NCBI GenBank assembly: GCA_030649165.1
Contig: JAUSGG010000072.1
Location: 1 to 62,542, forward strand
Source: Armatimonadota bacterium
GTDB lineage: Bacteria > Armatimonadota > UBA5829 > JAUSEB01
Direction: 5' to 3'
Length of the DNA stretch: 62,542 nt
In this document: positions 30,632-39,871 of the stretch, piece by piece
Layout: every line of letters begins with the position of its first letter
Numbering within the stretch: position 1 is the stretch's first letter
Made by a program: the position numbers and the translations under genes
The notes under the pieces: generated by a model
Seen by the model: only the letters and a program-made list of their open reading frames with translations
The model's database searches: none
Told to the model about the DNA's origin: nothing

Positions 30632-32380
30632 ATGGGCAAGATCAACTGGCGGGAATGGGGCGGTGACGCGTTCGCGGAGGCCCGCAGGAAAAACAAACCG
30701 GTCCTTCTGGACATAATGGCAACGTGGTGTCACTGGTGTCACGTGATGGATGAAACGTCTTACAGCAGCGACGAAGTGGCGGAGATCATCAACAGTGACT
30801 ACATCCCCGTTCGTGTAGATACCGACCGCAGGCCCGACGTAAACGCGCGTTACAATATGGGTGGTTGGCCTACCACAGCGTTTCTGACCCCGGAAGGCGA
30901 TGTCTTGACCGGAGGGACCTACATTCCTCCGGATCGGCTGGTCGAGACACTGCGACGGGTCGCGAGCGCTTACCGCGAGGGCGGCCCCCAGCTTAGCGAA
31001 AGAACTGCGGCCGCGCGCGCTGAGCGGGCCACCGCAACCACGTCCGGCGCGGTCGGGTCCTCCCTCTCGGACCGTATTGTGAGCGACGTTATCTGGGCAA
31101 TACGCTCCGATTACGACGAGGAGTTCGCGGGCTTCGGCAGGCAGGCGAAATTTCCCCACCCCGATTCGATTGAACTCCTGCTCGACCAGTATCACCGCAC
31201 TCAGGAGACTGACCTCCGTGACATGGCTCTCGGCACGCTCGACGCCAAGATGAGCGGCGAGATTTGGGACTCGTACGCGGGAGGGTTTTTCAGATACGCC
31301 ACTATGCGCGATTGGACCGCCCCGCACTACGAGAAACTGCTGTCGGACCAGGCGGGCGCGGTGCGGAACTATGTCCAGGCCTATCAGGCGACAACTCGGA
31401 AAGAGTACCTGCAAGTCGTAAGGATGACGCTTGCATACTTGGAATCCACTTTGCTTGACTCGGAGACAGGGGCCTTCTTCGGCAGCCAATCGACTGACGA
31501 AGAGTACTACCGGCTGCGCCCGTCCGAGCGTTCCGCGAAGCCCGCGCCGCCCGTGGACCGGGCAATCTACACGGATTCGAACGCAGACATGGCGTACGCC
31601 TATCTGAAAGCATATCAGGCTACACTTCACGAGGAGTATCTGGAGAGGTCAAAGGGCGTCACGCGCTTCCTGCTGGATGTGATGCGGAGGCCCGGCGGGG
31701 GGATGTGCCACTTTTACGACGGTAACCCGCGCGCCTATGGTATGCTGACCGATTTGGTCAGTACGGTCGCGCTACTCTGCGAGATGCGCGAAAGCACGGG
31801 CGAAAAGCATTACGTGGATACCGCGGAGGAGCTTGCGGCGGTCATGAGGCGCGACTTCGCGGATTCGCTTGGAGGCTTCCTGGACGTGACGGTAGAGCGC
31901 GCGAAGGAGGAACGTCTCCCGTATCGCGACAAGCCGCTCGAGCTGAATGGCGCCGCCGGGAGAGTTCTCATTCGCCTCGGCGCCCTGACCGGCAAGAGCG
32001 AGTACCGCAGGCTGGGCGAGACGGCGCTGCGGTCCGTCACGGGACGGTACAAGCGCTACGGGCATCTTGCCGCGGGATACGGCATTGCGGTGAGCCAGGC
32101 GATGGAGGACCCCGTGGAGATCACTCTCGTTGGAAGAGCGGATGATCCCAGAATGGCCGGGCTGCGCAGGTCCGCGCTGCACAGCTATGAGCCGTACAAG
32201 GTCGTGCTGAGTTTCGACCCCATCCTCGACCGTTCGCAAATTGCCGAACGGGGTCTTCCTGTTTCGGAACGGCCGAAGGCATTCGTCTGCATCGCGCAAT
32301 CTTGCCAGCCGCCGACCGGCGAACCGGAGGCGGTAGAGGAAGCTGTCGCCCGGGCCGGCGGCCACGCGGAAGAGTTGTAG
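30632..32380 (+). CDS. DUF255 thioredoxin-like plus glycosidase-fold protein (YyaL-like)
   Basis: The 582-residue protein starts with the DUF255 thioredoxin fold: ATWCHWCHVMDETSY (Cys33, Cys36) and MGGWPTTAFLTP. The rest is an alpha/alpha barrel of the N-acylglucosamine-epimerase type. Family members (YyaL, SPATA20) are soluble, of unsettled function and often near 680 residues, so this one is short. The ATG has GGAG eight bases upstream; a GTG nine bases earlier overlaps the ahbAB stop. It is cotranscribed with ahbAB. Confidence 0.85.
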   Translation: MGKINWREWGGDAFAEARRKNKPVLLDIMATWCHWCHVMDETSYSSDEVAEIINSDYIPVRVDTDRRPDVNARYNMGGWPTTAFLTPEGDVLTGGTYIPPDRLVETLRRVASAYREGGPQLSERTAAARAERATATTSGAVGSSLSDRIVSDVIWAIRSDYDEEFAGFGRQAKFPHPDSIELLLDQYHRTQETDLRDMALGTLDAKMSGEIWDSYAGGFFRYATMRDWTAPHYEKLLSDQAGAVRNYVQAYQATTRKEYLQVVRMTLAYLESTLLDSETGAFFGSQSTDEEYYRLRPSERSAKPAPPVDRAIYTDSNADMAYAYLKAYQATLHEEYLERSKGVTRFLLDVMRRPGGGMCHFYDGNPRAYGMLTDLVSTVALLCEMRESTGEKHYVDTAEELAAVMRRDFADSLGGFLDVTVERAKEERLPYRDKPLELNGAAGRVLIRLGALTGKSEYRRLGETALRSVTGRYKRYGHLAAGYGIAVSQAMEDPVEITLVGRADDPRMAGLRRSALHSYEPYKVVLSFDPILDRSQIAERGLPVSERPKAFVCIAQSCQPPTGEPEAVEEAVARAGGHAEEL

Positions 32381-32425
32381 GGAATGGGCCGCGGCGGAAT
32401 ACACTGAGCGAAAACCTCTCCATGC

Positions 32426-32462
32426 TTCCAACCATCAACCTACAACCTAACTCGTCAACAAC
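32426..32462. repeat. Period-7 array overlapping the pta stop
   Basis: AACCATC, AACCTAC, AACCTAA and relatives. On the minus strand the array supplies the last Leu-Leu-Thr-Ser codons and the TAG of pta. Confidence 0.65.
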
Positions 32463-33406
32463 CTCGCCTGATCGATGATGTCCTCGGCCGATGACGCGCG
32501 CGGGATGTAGGTCCCGCGGTATTTCAACCCCTGAAGTACTGGTCCGAGCGCCCGATAGCCGGAGAACTTCTGGAATATCTTGATGGCAATGTTCCCGGCG
32601 TCCAATGAGGGGAAAATCAGCACGTTAGCGTTTCCGGCGACCGTGCTTGAAGGCGACTTCGTCCCTGCGACAGCCGGAATCAATGCGGCGTCGATCTGCA
32701 TTTCGCCGTCAACCGCAAGTTCGGGTTTGCGGGACCGCGTGAGAGCCACGGCGTCACGTACCTTCCGGGCGGATGGGTGGTCCGAGCTGCCCATAGTCGA
32801 GAACGACAAAAAGGCCACCCTCGGCTCCGACTGCGTCATGCGCGCGTAGTTGGCGGCGGATTGTGTGGCGATGTCCGCAAGCTGCTCGACCGTCGGATCG
32901 CCGACGACGCTCACGTCGGCCATTCCCACAATTCGGTTTCTGACGAAATCGCACCCTTCAAACGCCACCAGGGACATTCCGGACATCGTCGCGCAATCAT
33001 CCGCCATGCCCAGAAGCCGGAGATAAACACGCATTACGTGCGTGGGAGTGGTGGCGGCGCCCGCCAGTACGGCGTCCGCCAGGCCGTTTCTGACCAGCCA
33101 CGCTCCGGCGACAACCGGATCGGTCGGGTCCAGCAAATCTCCGGATTCTGTCTCAGAGATATGCTTTCTTATGGCGTCCTGGATCTCGGCGCTTTCGTGG
33201 TCCACGACATCTACTCCATTGAGGCTCGTCCGGTAGCCGACGGCGGCCCGATCCAGTTCGTCGTAAGAGCCGAGGAGCACGACCTTCGCGAGCTTGTGCT
33301 CGTTCATAAGGTGAGCGGCTCTTAGAATACGCTGGTCGAACGATTCACAGAACGCGATACGAGGCAATCCGCCGCCTGACCTGGTGAAACCCGTTAGAAC
33401 CGACAT
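32447..33406 (-). CDS. pta: Phosphate acetyltransferase
   Basis: A 319-residue Pta/PTB-family enzyme that interconverts acetyl-CoA and acetyl phosphate. Motifs: AGAATTPTHVMR, FLSFSTMGSSDHPSARKVRDAV, DGEMQIDAAL and GNANVLIFPSLDAGNIAIKI, in the usual order. The length fits the single-domain type. It lies 12 bases after acs on the same strand, so acetate activation and acetyl-phosphate formation are coexpressed. No ackA is seen. Related acyltransferases (butyryl) are possible but less likely next to acs. Confidence 0.92.
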   Translation of the reverse strand: MSVLTGFTRSGGGLPRIAFCESFDQRILRAAHLMNEHKLAKVVLLGSYDELDRAAVGYRTSLNGVDVVDHESAEIQDAIRKHISETESGDLLDPTDPVVAGAWLVRNGLADAVLAGAATTPTHVMRVYLRLLGMADDCATMSGMSLVAFEGCDFVRNRIVGMADVSVVGDPTVEQLADIATQSAANYARMTQSEPRVAFLSFSTMGSSDHPSARKVRDAVALTRSRKPELAVDGEMQIDAALIPAVAGTKSPSSTVAGNANVLIFPSLDAGNIAIKIFQKFSGYRALGPVLQGLKYRGTYIPRASSAEDIIDQARLLTS

Positions 33407-33418
33407 TCGCCTCCTCCT

Positions 33419-35575
33419 TTACTCCTCCGCGCCCGTATACTGAGTCTTGAGCTTCTGGATGACCGACGGGTCCGCGAGCGTGGTGACGTCACCAAGCGCC
33501 TTGCCGTTGGCCACATCCCGAAGCAGCCTTCTCATTATCTTACCACTTCTGGTCTTTGGAAGATCCGCCGTGAACAGAATGTTCTCCGGCCTGGCAATCG
33601 CGCCAATCTTCTTCACCACGTGGTCCTTCAACTCCTGCGCCAGGTCAACGCCTGCGTTGGCCGATTCCTTTATCGTGACAAACGCCGTTATGGCCTGTCC
33701 CTTGATCTCGTGGCTCGTGCCGACGACCGCCGCCTCAGCCACGGCAGGGTGGTCCACAAGGGCCGATTCGACCTCCATGGTCCCTATCCTGTGCCCGGCG
33801 ACGTTTAGCACGTCGTCCACTCTCCCGACGATGAGGAAGTAACCGGTTTTATCGCGTTTGGCGCCGTCGCCGGTGAAGTAGGTGTTTTTCCATTTGGACC
33901 AGTACGTTTTGACAAATCGCTCAGGGTCGCCGTAGATGCCGCGGATCATCCCCGGCCACGGCGCGGTCAGCGCCAGATAGCCGCCGCCGACTTCTATCTC
34001 TCTGCCGGAGTCGTCGAGTATCGCGGCGCTGACACCGGGAAGCGGCTGTCCGGCGAAGCCGGGACGCATCGTCCCGATGCCCGGCAGAGTCGTTATGAGT
34101 ATGTGGCCTGTCTCCGTCTGCCACCACGTATCGACTACCGGACACCTGCCTTTGCCGATATTCTCGTAGTACCACATCCACGCCTCTGGGTTGATCGGCT
34201 CGCCGACCGTGCCGAGGAGTCGCAGGCTGGACAGGTCGTGCCGCTCCACCGGCTCCGTGCCCCATTTCATGAATGCCCTTATTGCCGTGGGGGCGGTGTA
34301 TATTACCGTAACGCCATATTCCTCTACAAGCGCCCAGAAACGGTCGCGGTCCGGCCAGTCCGGCGCGCCTTCGTACATCAGGACCGTCGCTCCAAGTGAC
34401 AGGGGGCCATATACGACATAGCTGTGCCCCGTGACCCAACCGATATCGGCCGTGCACCAATAGAGGTCATCCGGCTTGAGATCGAAAACCCACTTGCTCG
34501 TCGCGTAGCATCCGACCATATATCCGCCGGTAGTGTGCACTATTCCCTTTGGCTTACCCGTCGTGCCGGAAGTGTAGAGGATATAGCTCATGTCTTCGGA
34601 ATCCAGCGGCTCCGCATCGCAGTCGGGCGATGCGGCCTGCATCAAGTCGTCCCACCACAGGTCCCTGCCCGGATTGATGCGTATCGGGAAATTCCCCCGT
34701 CGCACGATAATGACGTGCTTCACGCTCGGGGTGTCGCGCAGCGCGTAGTCCGCGTCGTGTTTCAACGGCACAAGGCCGCCTCTGCGGAAACCGCCGTCGG
34801 CGGTAATCAATACTTTGGCCTGCGCGTCGTTGATCCTGTCCGACAGGGATTCGGCTGAAAACCCGCCGAAAACGACGGAATGGACGGCGCCGATTCGCAC
34901 GCACGCGAGCATCGCAATCGCAAGTTCAGGGATCATCGGCATGTATATCGCCACACGGTCGCCTTTCTCGACGCCCAGGCTCTTCAGGACGTTGGCGAAC
35001 TTGCAGACCTGGCGGTGAAGGTCGAAATACGTCAGGGTCCGCTTTTCGCCCGGTTCGCCCTCCCACACAATCGCGGCCTTGTTGCGCAGTCCCTTATTGA
35101 TGTTCACGTCGAGGCAGTTGTAGCTGATGTTGGTTTTGCCGCCGGCAAACCAGCTCGCGTAAGGCGGCTTCCACTCCAGGACCTTGTTCCATTTCTTGAA
35201 CCAGTGAAGCTCATTGGCAAAACGCTCCCAGAACTTCGGTCCCTCCGCCCGGGCCGTTTCATAGATGTTTTCGTCCGTGATATTGGCCTGCGCGATGAAT
35301 TCCGCCGACGGCCTGAAGGCCCGGTCCTCCCTCAACAGGTCACTGATCACGCCCGTGCCGGACTCGACAACCGGCTGCTTTCGGTCGGGCTGGACAGGGT
35401 TGGCGCCGCCGTCCGATTTGCGCAGCCATTCCTGAAGATCGGAACGGTTGAACCGCCACGCGCGCCCCAGTTTCTTTGCCGGAAGTTTTTGGGACTCGAG
35501 GAGCTTATAAAGGGCGCTCTTGGAGATCTTGAGGAAGAGCGCTGCCTCATCGAGCGTTAAAACGTGCTCGTCCAT
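33419..35575 (-). CDS. acs: Acetyl-CoA synthetase with N-terminal HTH DNA-binding domain
   Basis: The 718-residue chain starts with an excisionase/MerR-type HTH_17 domain (residues 5-50: [20 protein letters not shown], wing KKLGRAWRF, then SDLQEWL). A 25-residue linker is followed by a complete AMP-forming acetyl-CoA synthetase. It has [14 protein letters not shown] near residue 330, [17 protein letters not shown], and the C-terminal [11 protein letters not shown] whose Lys is the usual acetylation site. GGAGG sits nine bases before the ATG, so translation includes the HTH. Acs normally lacks such a domain; autoregulation by the enzyme is an inference. An internal GTG at the linker end has no Shine-Dalgarno. 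Confidence 0.92.
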   Translation of the reverse strand: MDEHVLTLDEAALFLKISKSALYKLLESQKLPAKKLGRAWRFNRSDLQEWLRKSDGGANPVQPDRKQPVVESGTGVISDLLREDRAFRPSAEFIAQANITDENIYETARAEGPKFWERFANELHWFKKWNKVLEWKPPYASWFAGGKTNISYNCLDVNINKGLRNKAAIVWEGEPGEKRTLTYFDLHRQVCKFANVLKSLGVEKGDRVAIYMPMIPELAIAMLACVRIGAVHSVVFGGFSAESLSDRINDAQAKVLITADGGFRRGGLVPLKHDADYALRDTPSVKHVIIVRRGNFPIRINPGRDLWWDDLMQAASPDCDAEPLDSEDMSYILYTSGTTGKPKGIVHTTGGYMVGCYATSKWVFDLKPDDLYWCTADIGWVTGHSYVVYGPLSLGATVLMYEGAPDWPDRDRFWALVEEYGVTVIYTAPTAIRAFMKWGTEPVERHDLSSLRLLGTVGEPINPEAWMWYYENIGKGRCPVVDTWWQTETGHILITTLPGIGTMRPGFAGQPLPGVSAAILDDSGREIEVGGGYLALTAPWPGMIRGIYGDPERFVKTYWSKWKNTYFTGDGAKRDKTGYFLIVGRVDDVLNVAGHRIGTMEVESALVDHPAVAEAAVVGTSHEIKGQAITAFVTIKESANAGVDLAQELKDHVVKKIGAIARPENILFTADLPKTRSGKIMRRLLRDVANGKALGDVTTLADPSVIQKLKTQYTGAEE

Positions 35576-35769
35576 TGCGATACCTCCAGGGCCGGTTAGC
35601 CATTGTTAGCTGATATTAGCAATATACCGAGGATTGAGGGAACATGTCAACGTGGTGATTAGAACTTAAGTATCAACTGCGTCTTCTATCCCGCTGGAAC
35701 GGCCTTGCACGAATCAGTTGGGAAGTCTGGATCCCGGCAGTTCGGGACTACAGTCGGTTCGAGCAACTG

Positions 35770-36491
35770 TCAACCATCAGCGCCGCCCGCGTCGCAGCCC
35801 TTGTGCGCGAAATGGACTTCCAACCTGCCGACGTTCTCGCGAGTGTATGAGAGGAGGGAGTATATAAACAGTATCGCCCCGCACATCTCCAGACTCTCTT
35901 CGAGGGTGCTCTCGACCGCGTACATCAAGCCCTGGTTCATTCTCACGTCCTTGAGCAGACCACAAATCGCCTCCAGCCCCAGCGCGCCGGTGATATAAAC
36001 GACGCCGGACGCAAGGAACAATATCTCCACTTTCGCTGAAGCGCAAGCAGAAACCGCAGAAACGCAATGGTGAAGAGGACCACGACCACAATGCCGATGG
36101 GAATCCAGGGAAAGTGCATAATGCCTTTGCCGCGGTGGAGTACCGGCATTAGCGCGGGCCACATTTCGTGGAACCGGCCCACCTCGTCGAAGGACATATA
36201 TGCGAAGACCGCCGAAAGCGCGATCCAGTGTCGCCGGTAGCGGTCGCGGGACCTGATCTTCGCAGCCGCGATGACGGCCAGCAGCGCCGAGCACATCATA
36301 AGCAGCAGCGCAGAGAAATACGTAGGCGTGTTGTTCTCCCGGTCGAAGTTGAATTGTCGGATGATGCCGTAAGGGTCGTCGTGACGGAGGAAGTGTCTCC
36401 ACATCCCAGTTCCCACGTGGAGCGCGAGCAAGCAGGCGACGACCATCAAGAGGACCCGAGCGGCCCGGCCCGGCGATATCATCAGTCTCAT
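35770..36491 (-). pseudogene. Frameshifted integral membrane protein gene
   Basis: Two overlapping minus-strand frames make one membrane protein. The first frame runs from ATG through YMSFDEVGRFHEMW and FLRFLLAL. The second continues as AKVEILFLASGVVYITGALGLEA to CDAGGADG. The break lies near base 36030 (around CTTGCGCTTCAGCG). Joined, they give about 240 residues with five or six helices and the FDE...FHE motif of an uncharacterised bacterial family. It may be a real mutation or a sequencing/assembly error. Confidence 0.65.
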
Positions 36492-36576
36492 TTTATCCCA
36501 CCCTCGGCGGATTCAGATCATTCCTGAGTGTGCCCAATGCGAGCTTTTGTGAAACAGCACAGCGAACGAATGTGTC

Positions 36577-36677
36577 CTCGATCGGGCGTTATTTGCAGTG
36601 ACGCCCGAAATAGAATCCAGGGATTTGAAATCCCGCGATTCTGTTTCGCACGCGATGGCATATCGCGCGCGATCGAG
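36577..36677. repeat. Cloverleaf-type dispersed repeat, copy 2
   Basis: An outer stem CTCGATCG/CGATCGAG encloses three arms: GGGCGT/ACGCCC; CGAAATAGAATC/GATTCTGTTTCG capped by GGGATT-TGA-AATCCC; and CGCGAT-GGCAT-ATCGCG. Inverted relative to the 29.5 kb copy. Confidence 0.85.
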
Positions 36678-36689
36678 TGTGCCGGCATC

Positions 36690-36719
36690 ATACGTCACCG
36701 AATTTACGAACAGGAGTAC
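36690..36719. repeat. 30-base fragment shared with the IS630 relic
   Basis: ATACGTCACCGAATTTACGA continuing to CAGGAGTAC differs by one base from the segment just after the IS630-like relic at 54.95 kb, so it may be a second scrap of the same element. Confidence 0.6.
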
Positions 36720-36738
36720 AAGTCAGCGGTTGCTAAGA

Positions 36739-36767
36739 TTGCCCGCAAGCCCCTCTCATGCTACAAT
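36739..36767 (+). promoter_or_regulatory. Likely promoter for the GH94 gene
   Basis: TTGCCC and TACAAT are separated by 17 bases, 33 bases before the ATG. Confidence 0.55.
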
Positions 36768-36799
36768 CCCACTAGTCTCGTTCGTACCGGAGGACACGC

Positions 36800-39196
36800 A
36801 TGCCCCTTGAAAAGTACGGCCGGTTTTCCGAGGACGGTAAAGAGTTCATCATCACCCGCCCAGACACCCCCGCGCCGTGGGTCAACTACATATCGAACAC
36901 CCGTTACACCGGCCTCGTGTCCCACACCGGCGGCGGCTATAGCTACTGGGTCGATCCCAGGGACTCCCGCATAACCCGCCACAGGTACAACTCCCTTCCG
37001 TGGGACCGGCCGGGCCGGTACGTTTACGTCCGCGAGACCGACGGTGAGTTCTGGTCACTCTCCTGGCAGCCTGTTCCGAAAGAACTCGACTTCTATGAGT
37101 GCCGCCACGGAATGGGTTACACGACGATTTCCACGCGATATCGCGACCTGAGCGGAGAGATAACCTACCTCGTGCCTCCCGATGATGACCTGGAGATTTG
37201 GCGCGTGCGCCTGCGGAACCTTGCCTATGAGGAGCGGAGGCTGTCCCTCTTCTCCTACGTGGAACTCTGCCTCGGCCATGCGCTCGTGGACCTGATCAAC
37301 CAGCCAAACGACCAGCACTTCAACATTGTGACCTACGACCACGATCACAAGGCAATCTACGCGACCAAGAACTACTGGGTCACGTATCGCGAGGCCACCG
37401 TTAAGCAGCCGAACCAGGCGTGGGACAGGTACGTTTTCTTCACGACGTCACTGCCGATTGTCTCCCGCGAAGGCTCCAAGGACGCCTTCATCGGCAAATG
37501 GCGGTCCGAATCCAACCCCGATGGAGTAGAGCGTGGGATGCTGACAGACACCGACATAACCGCGGGAGACGCCTGCGCCGCGCTGCACTCCGAGATAGTC
37601 CTGGAGCCCAGAGAAGAGACGGATTTCGTCGTTCTGCTGGGCTGCGTGAACGCCGACGGCTACAGAGAGACCGCATATCCGTTGATTCGCAAGTACTTGG
37701 ACCTTGCCAATGTCGAATCGGCCCGCGAAGGCGTGAAACGTTACTGGGAATCCTACCTATCCTCTCCTATTGTCGAGACACCCGATCCGAATATGAATCT
37801 CATGCTGAACGTTTGGGCCAAGCGGCAGGCGTGGGTCACGTTCAACATGAACCGCAACGCCGGCTACTACCACGGCGGGCTGCTTTTCGGTGTCGGGATG
37901 CGCGACAGCGCCCAGGATATGATGGGTCCGCTGCTGGCGGAGCCCGACGCGGTCGCGGACCGTTTGACGGAGGTCCTCTCACACCAGTTCGCCGATGGAA
38001 GCACGCTGCACAACTATTTTAAGCTGACGGGCCACGGCGAGAAAACCGGCCATTCGGACACTCCGCTCTGGCTCCCGCTTGCGATCATGAACTATCTGAA
38101 AGAGACGGGCGACTTTGCATTCCTGGAACGGATTGTCGCCTACCAGGACGGAGGGCAGGGGACCGTGCGCGAGCATCTGGAGCGCGCGATAGATTATCCC
38201 CTCTCGAACCTGACGCCGAACCATTTGCCCAAATTCGGTCCCGGTGATTGGAACGATACCCTGGACTACGTTGGACGCAAAGGCATCGGGGAAAGCGTTT
38301 GGGTCGCCGAATTCCTGTGTTTCATCCTGCGCGAGACCGCCGATCTGCTCGACAGGCTCGGCGACGGCAACAAAGCGGCGCAATACTGCCGTGAGTACGA
38401 TCTGATCGCTGATGCGCTGAACACGAGATGCTGGGACGGCGAGTGGTACATCCGCGGGACCCGCGACGACGGCGGAGTGATCGGCTCCTCGCGCAACACC
38501 GAGGGCCGCATCTTCATGAACGCCCAAAGCTGGGCGGTGATCAGCGGCGTCGCCCCCGAGGACCGCGCGCGGCGGTGCATGGATTCGGCGTACCGTATGC
38601 TCAATACCGAGCGCGGGCCGCAAATCCTCGCTCCAGCTTACCGCCATCCCGACCCCGGCGTCGGTCTCGCGACGAGGTGTGTTCCCGGCAAGAAGGAAAA
38701 CGGCGCCATTTTCAACCACGTCGCGGCCTGGGCGATACTCGGCGAATGTGTTCTTGGAAACGGCGAGCGCGCCTACGAGTACCACAGGAAAACTATGCCC
38801 ATGAACCAGGCGTACGACCCGGATTTGTATAAGATGGAGCCGTATGTTTACTCAGAGTATGTCACAAGCCCGGAGCACGAGACCTTTGGCCAGGCCAGCC
38901 ACTCTTGGCTCACTGGTTCGGCGGTGTGGATGCTCAGAGGTGGCCTCGACTACATCCTTGGCGCGCGGCCCACTTACGACGGGCTTCTGATCGATCCGTG
39001 CGTTCCACCGGCCTGGGACGGCTATAGGATAACCCGCCGCTTCAGAGGCGCAATGTACGAGATAGAGGTCAGAAATCCGAACCACGTCCAGCGTGGAGTT
39101 CGCCGCCTGGAAGTGGATGGGCGGGAAATCCCCGGCCGCGTCCTTCCGATCGCTGCCGTTGGGGAAAGGGTAGGGGTCGTATGCCTTCTTGGATGA
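36800..39196 (+). CDS. GH94 family glycoside phosphorylase
   Basis: The 798-residue protein follows the cellobiose/chitobiose phosphorylase layout: an N-terminal beta-sandwich (TGLVSHTGGGYSYW, about residue 38), a linker, and an (alpha/alpha)6 barrel. The catalytic-acid segment GPGDWNDTLDYVG lies near residue 480, and HSDTPLWLPLAI and NGAIFNHVAAW line the active site. The enzyme uses phosphate to split beta-glucosidic or related linkages, releasing a sugar 1-phosphate. There is no signal peptide, so it acts inside the cell on imported oligosaccharides. The exact disaccharide is unknown. GGAGG precedes the ATG. Confidence 0.9.
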   Translation: MPLEKYGRFSEDGKEFIITRPDTPAPWVNYISNTRYTGLVSHTGGGYSYWVDPRDSRITRHRYNSLPWDRPGRYVYVRETDGEFWSLSWQPVPKELDFYECRHGMGYTTISTRYRDLSGEITYLVPPDDDLEIWRVRLRNLAYEERRLSLFSYVELCLGHALVDLINQPNDQHFNIVTYDHDHKAIYATKNYWVTYREATVKQPNQAWDRYVFFTTSLPIVSREGSKDAFIGKWRSESNPDGVERGMLTDTDITAGDACAALHSEIVLEPREETDFVVLLGCVNADGYRETAYPLIRKYLDLANVESAREGVKRYWESYLSSPIVETPDPNMNLMLNVWAKRQAWVTFNMNRNAGYYHGGLLFGVGMRDSAQDMMGPLLAEPDAVADRLTEVLSHQFADGSTLHNYFKLTGHGEKTGHSDTPLWLPLAIMNYLKETGDFAFLERIVAYQDGGQGTVREHLERAIDYPLSNLTPNHLPKFGPGDWNDTLDYVGRKGIGESVWVAEFLCFILRETADLLDRLGDGNKAAQYCREYDLIADALNTRCWDGEWYIRGTRDDGGVIGSSRNTEGRIFMNAQSWAVISGVAPEDRARRCMDSAYRMLNTERGPQILAPAYRHPDPGVGLATRCVPGKKENGAIFNHVAAWAILGECVLGNGERAYEYHRKTMPMNQAYDPDLYKMEPYVYSEYVTSPEHETFGQASHSWLTGSAVWMLRGGLDYILGARPTYDGLLIDPCVPPAWDGYRITRRFRGAMYEIEVRNPNHVQRGVRRLEVDGREIPGRVLPIAAVGERVGVVCLLG

Positions 39197-39804
39197 CGCG
39201 CGCGGACAAGACGCCCCTTCTCACGTGGCGAGAGCCGCCCGAAGCGACCGCCCTGCGCGCCGCGGCCAACCTCACGTTCGGTCCATTTGGCCACGGACCC
39301 ATGTTCTATGAAGACGAAAGCGGCCGGCGGCTGAACTGGGCGGCCGTAGCCGGCGTATTGAGCTGGATCGTCTTTGAGCTGAAGCCGTGGAAGTTCAGGA
39401 AGCTGGGCGCCGAGAAAATTGCGCTGATCCTGGGCGCGGCCATCCTCGCTTTTCTCATCCTCCGCAGGATACGCATTCCACAGCGACTGAAGAAGGCCCT
39501 TACAAAGAACGTCTTCGGCAAGCAGAAGCCTCCCAAGAAGTCGGCCGTCATCTCGATCTTTCATCGAGGTATTAAGCTGGACAATATCCTACTGCCCTGG
39601 CGTGACATCGCTCGCTATCGAATAGACTCTCATCCTGAAAAGCCTGACCTGCGGGTAATAGAACTCCGCGGGCGGTCGTCGCCCGCGTCTGAGTCCGCGA
39701 TCTTCGTCGGCTTCTACCCTGACGAAGTCGAAGAAGGCCGGCTTCTCAATCTGCTTTTCGACCTGCATCCCATTGGGTATTGGGGGAATGTCGGAGCGAC
39801 CTGA
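39181..39804 (+). CDS. Membrane-anchored hypothetical protein
   Basis: The 207-residue product overlaps the GH94 stop by 16 bases and so is probably translated with it. Two hydrophobic helices lie at about 53-65 and 80-94 (IALILGAAILAFLILRR). A basic segment and a beta-rich PH-like C-terminal part (SAVISIFHRGIKL, LLPWRDIARYRI) follow. I do not recognise a family; the C-terminal half resembles bacterial PH-like membrane domains in layout only. Confidence 0.6.
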   Translation: MPSWMTRADKTPLLTWREPPEATALRAAANLTFGPFGHGPMFYEDESGRRLNWAAVAGVLSWIVFELKPWKFRKLGAEKIALILGAAILAFLILRRIRIPQRLKKALTKNVFGKQKPPKKSAVISIFHRGIKLDNILLPWRDIARYRIDSHPEKPDLRVIELRGRSSPASESAIFVGFYPDEVEEGRLLNLLFDLHPIGYWGNVGAT

Positions 39805-39823
39805 TTAGAAAAGACGAGTGTAT

Positions 39824-39861
39824 TCCCTCCCTTGAGGGAGAGGGTTAGGGTGAGGGTGAAA
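39824..39861. repeat. Dispersed palindromic repeat
   Basis: CCCTCCC-TTGA-GGGAGAGGG followed by TTAGGGTGAGGGTGAAA, directly upstream of the isomerase start. Confidence 0.8.
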
Positions 39862-39871
39862 CTTCTAGTCG

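Noticed and set aside
30461-31630. 389-residue minus-strand frame opposite the ahbAB and DUF255 genes
   Set aside because: Antisense to two recognisable proteins; composition is that of a complementary shadow.
35341-35360. Internal GTG as the real start of acs
   Set aside because: It would remove the HTH domain, but it has no Shine-Dalgarno, whereas the upstream ATG has GGAGG. It remains an alternative to test.
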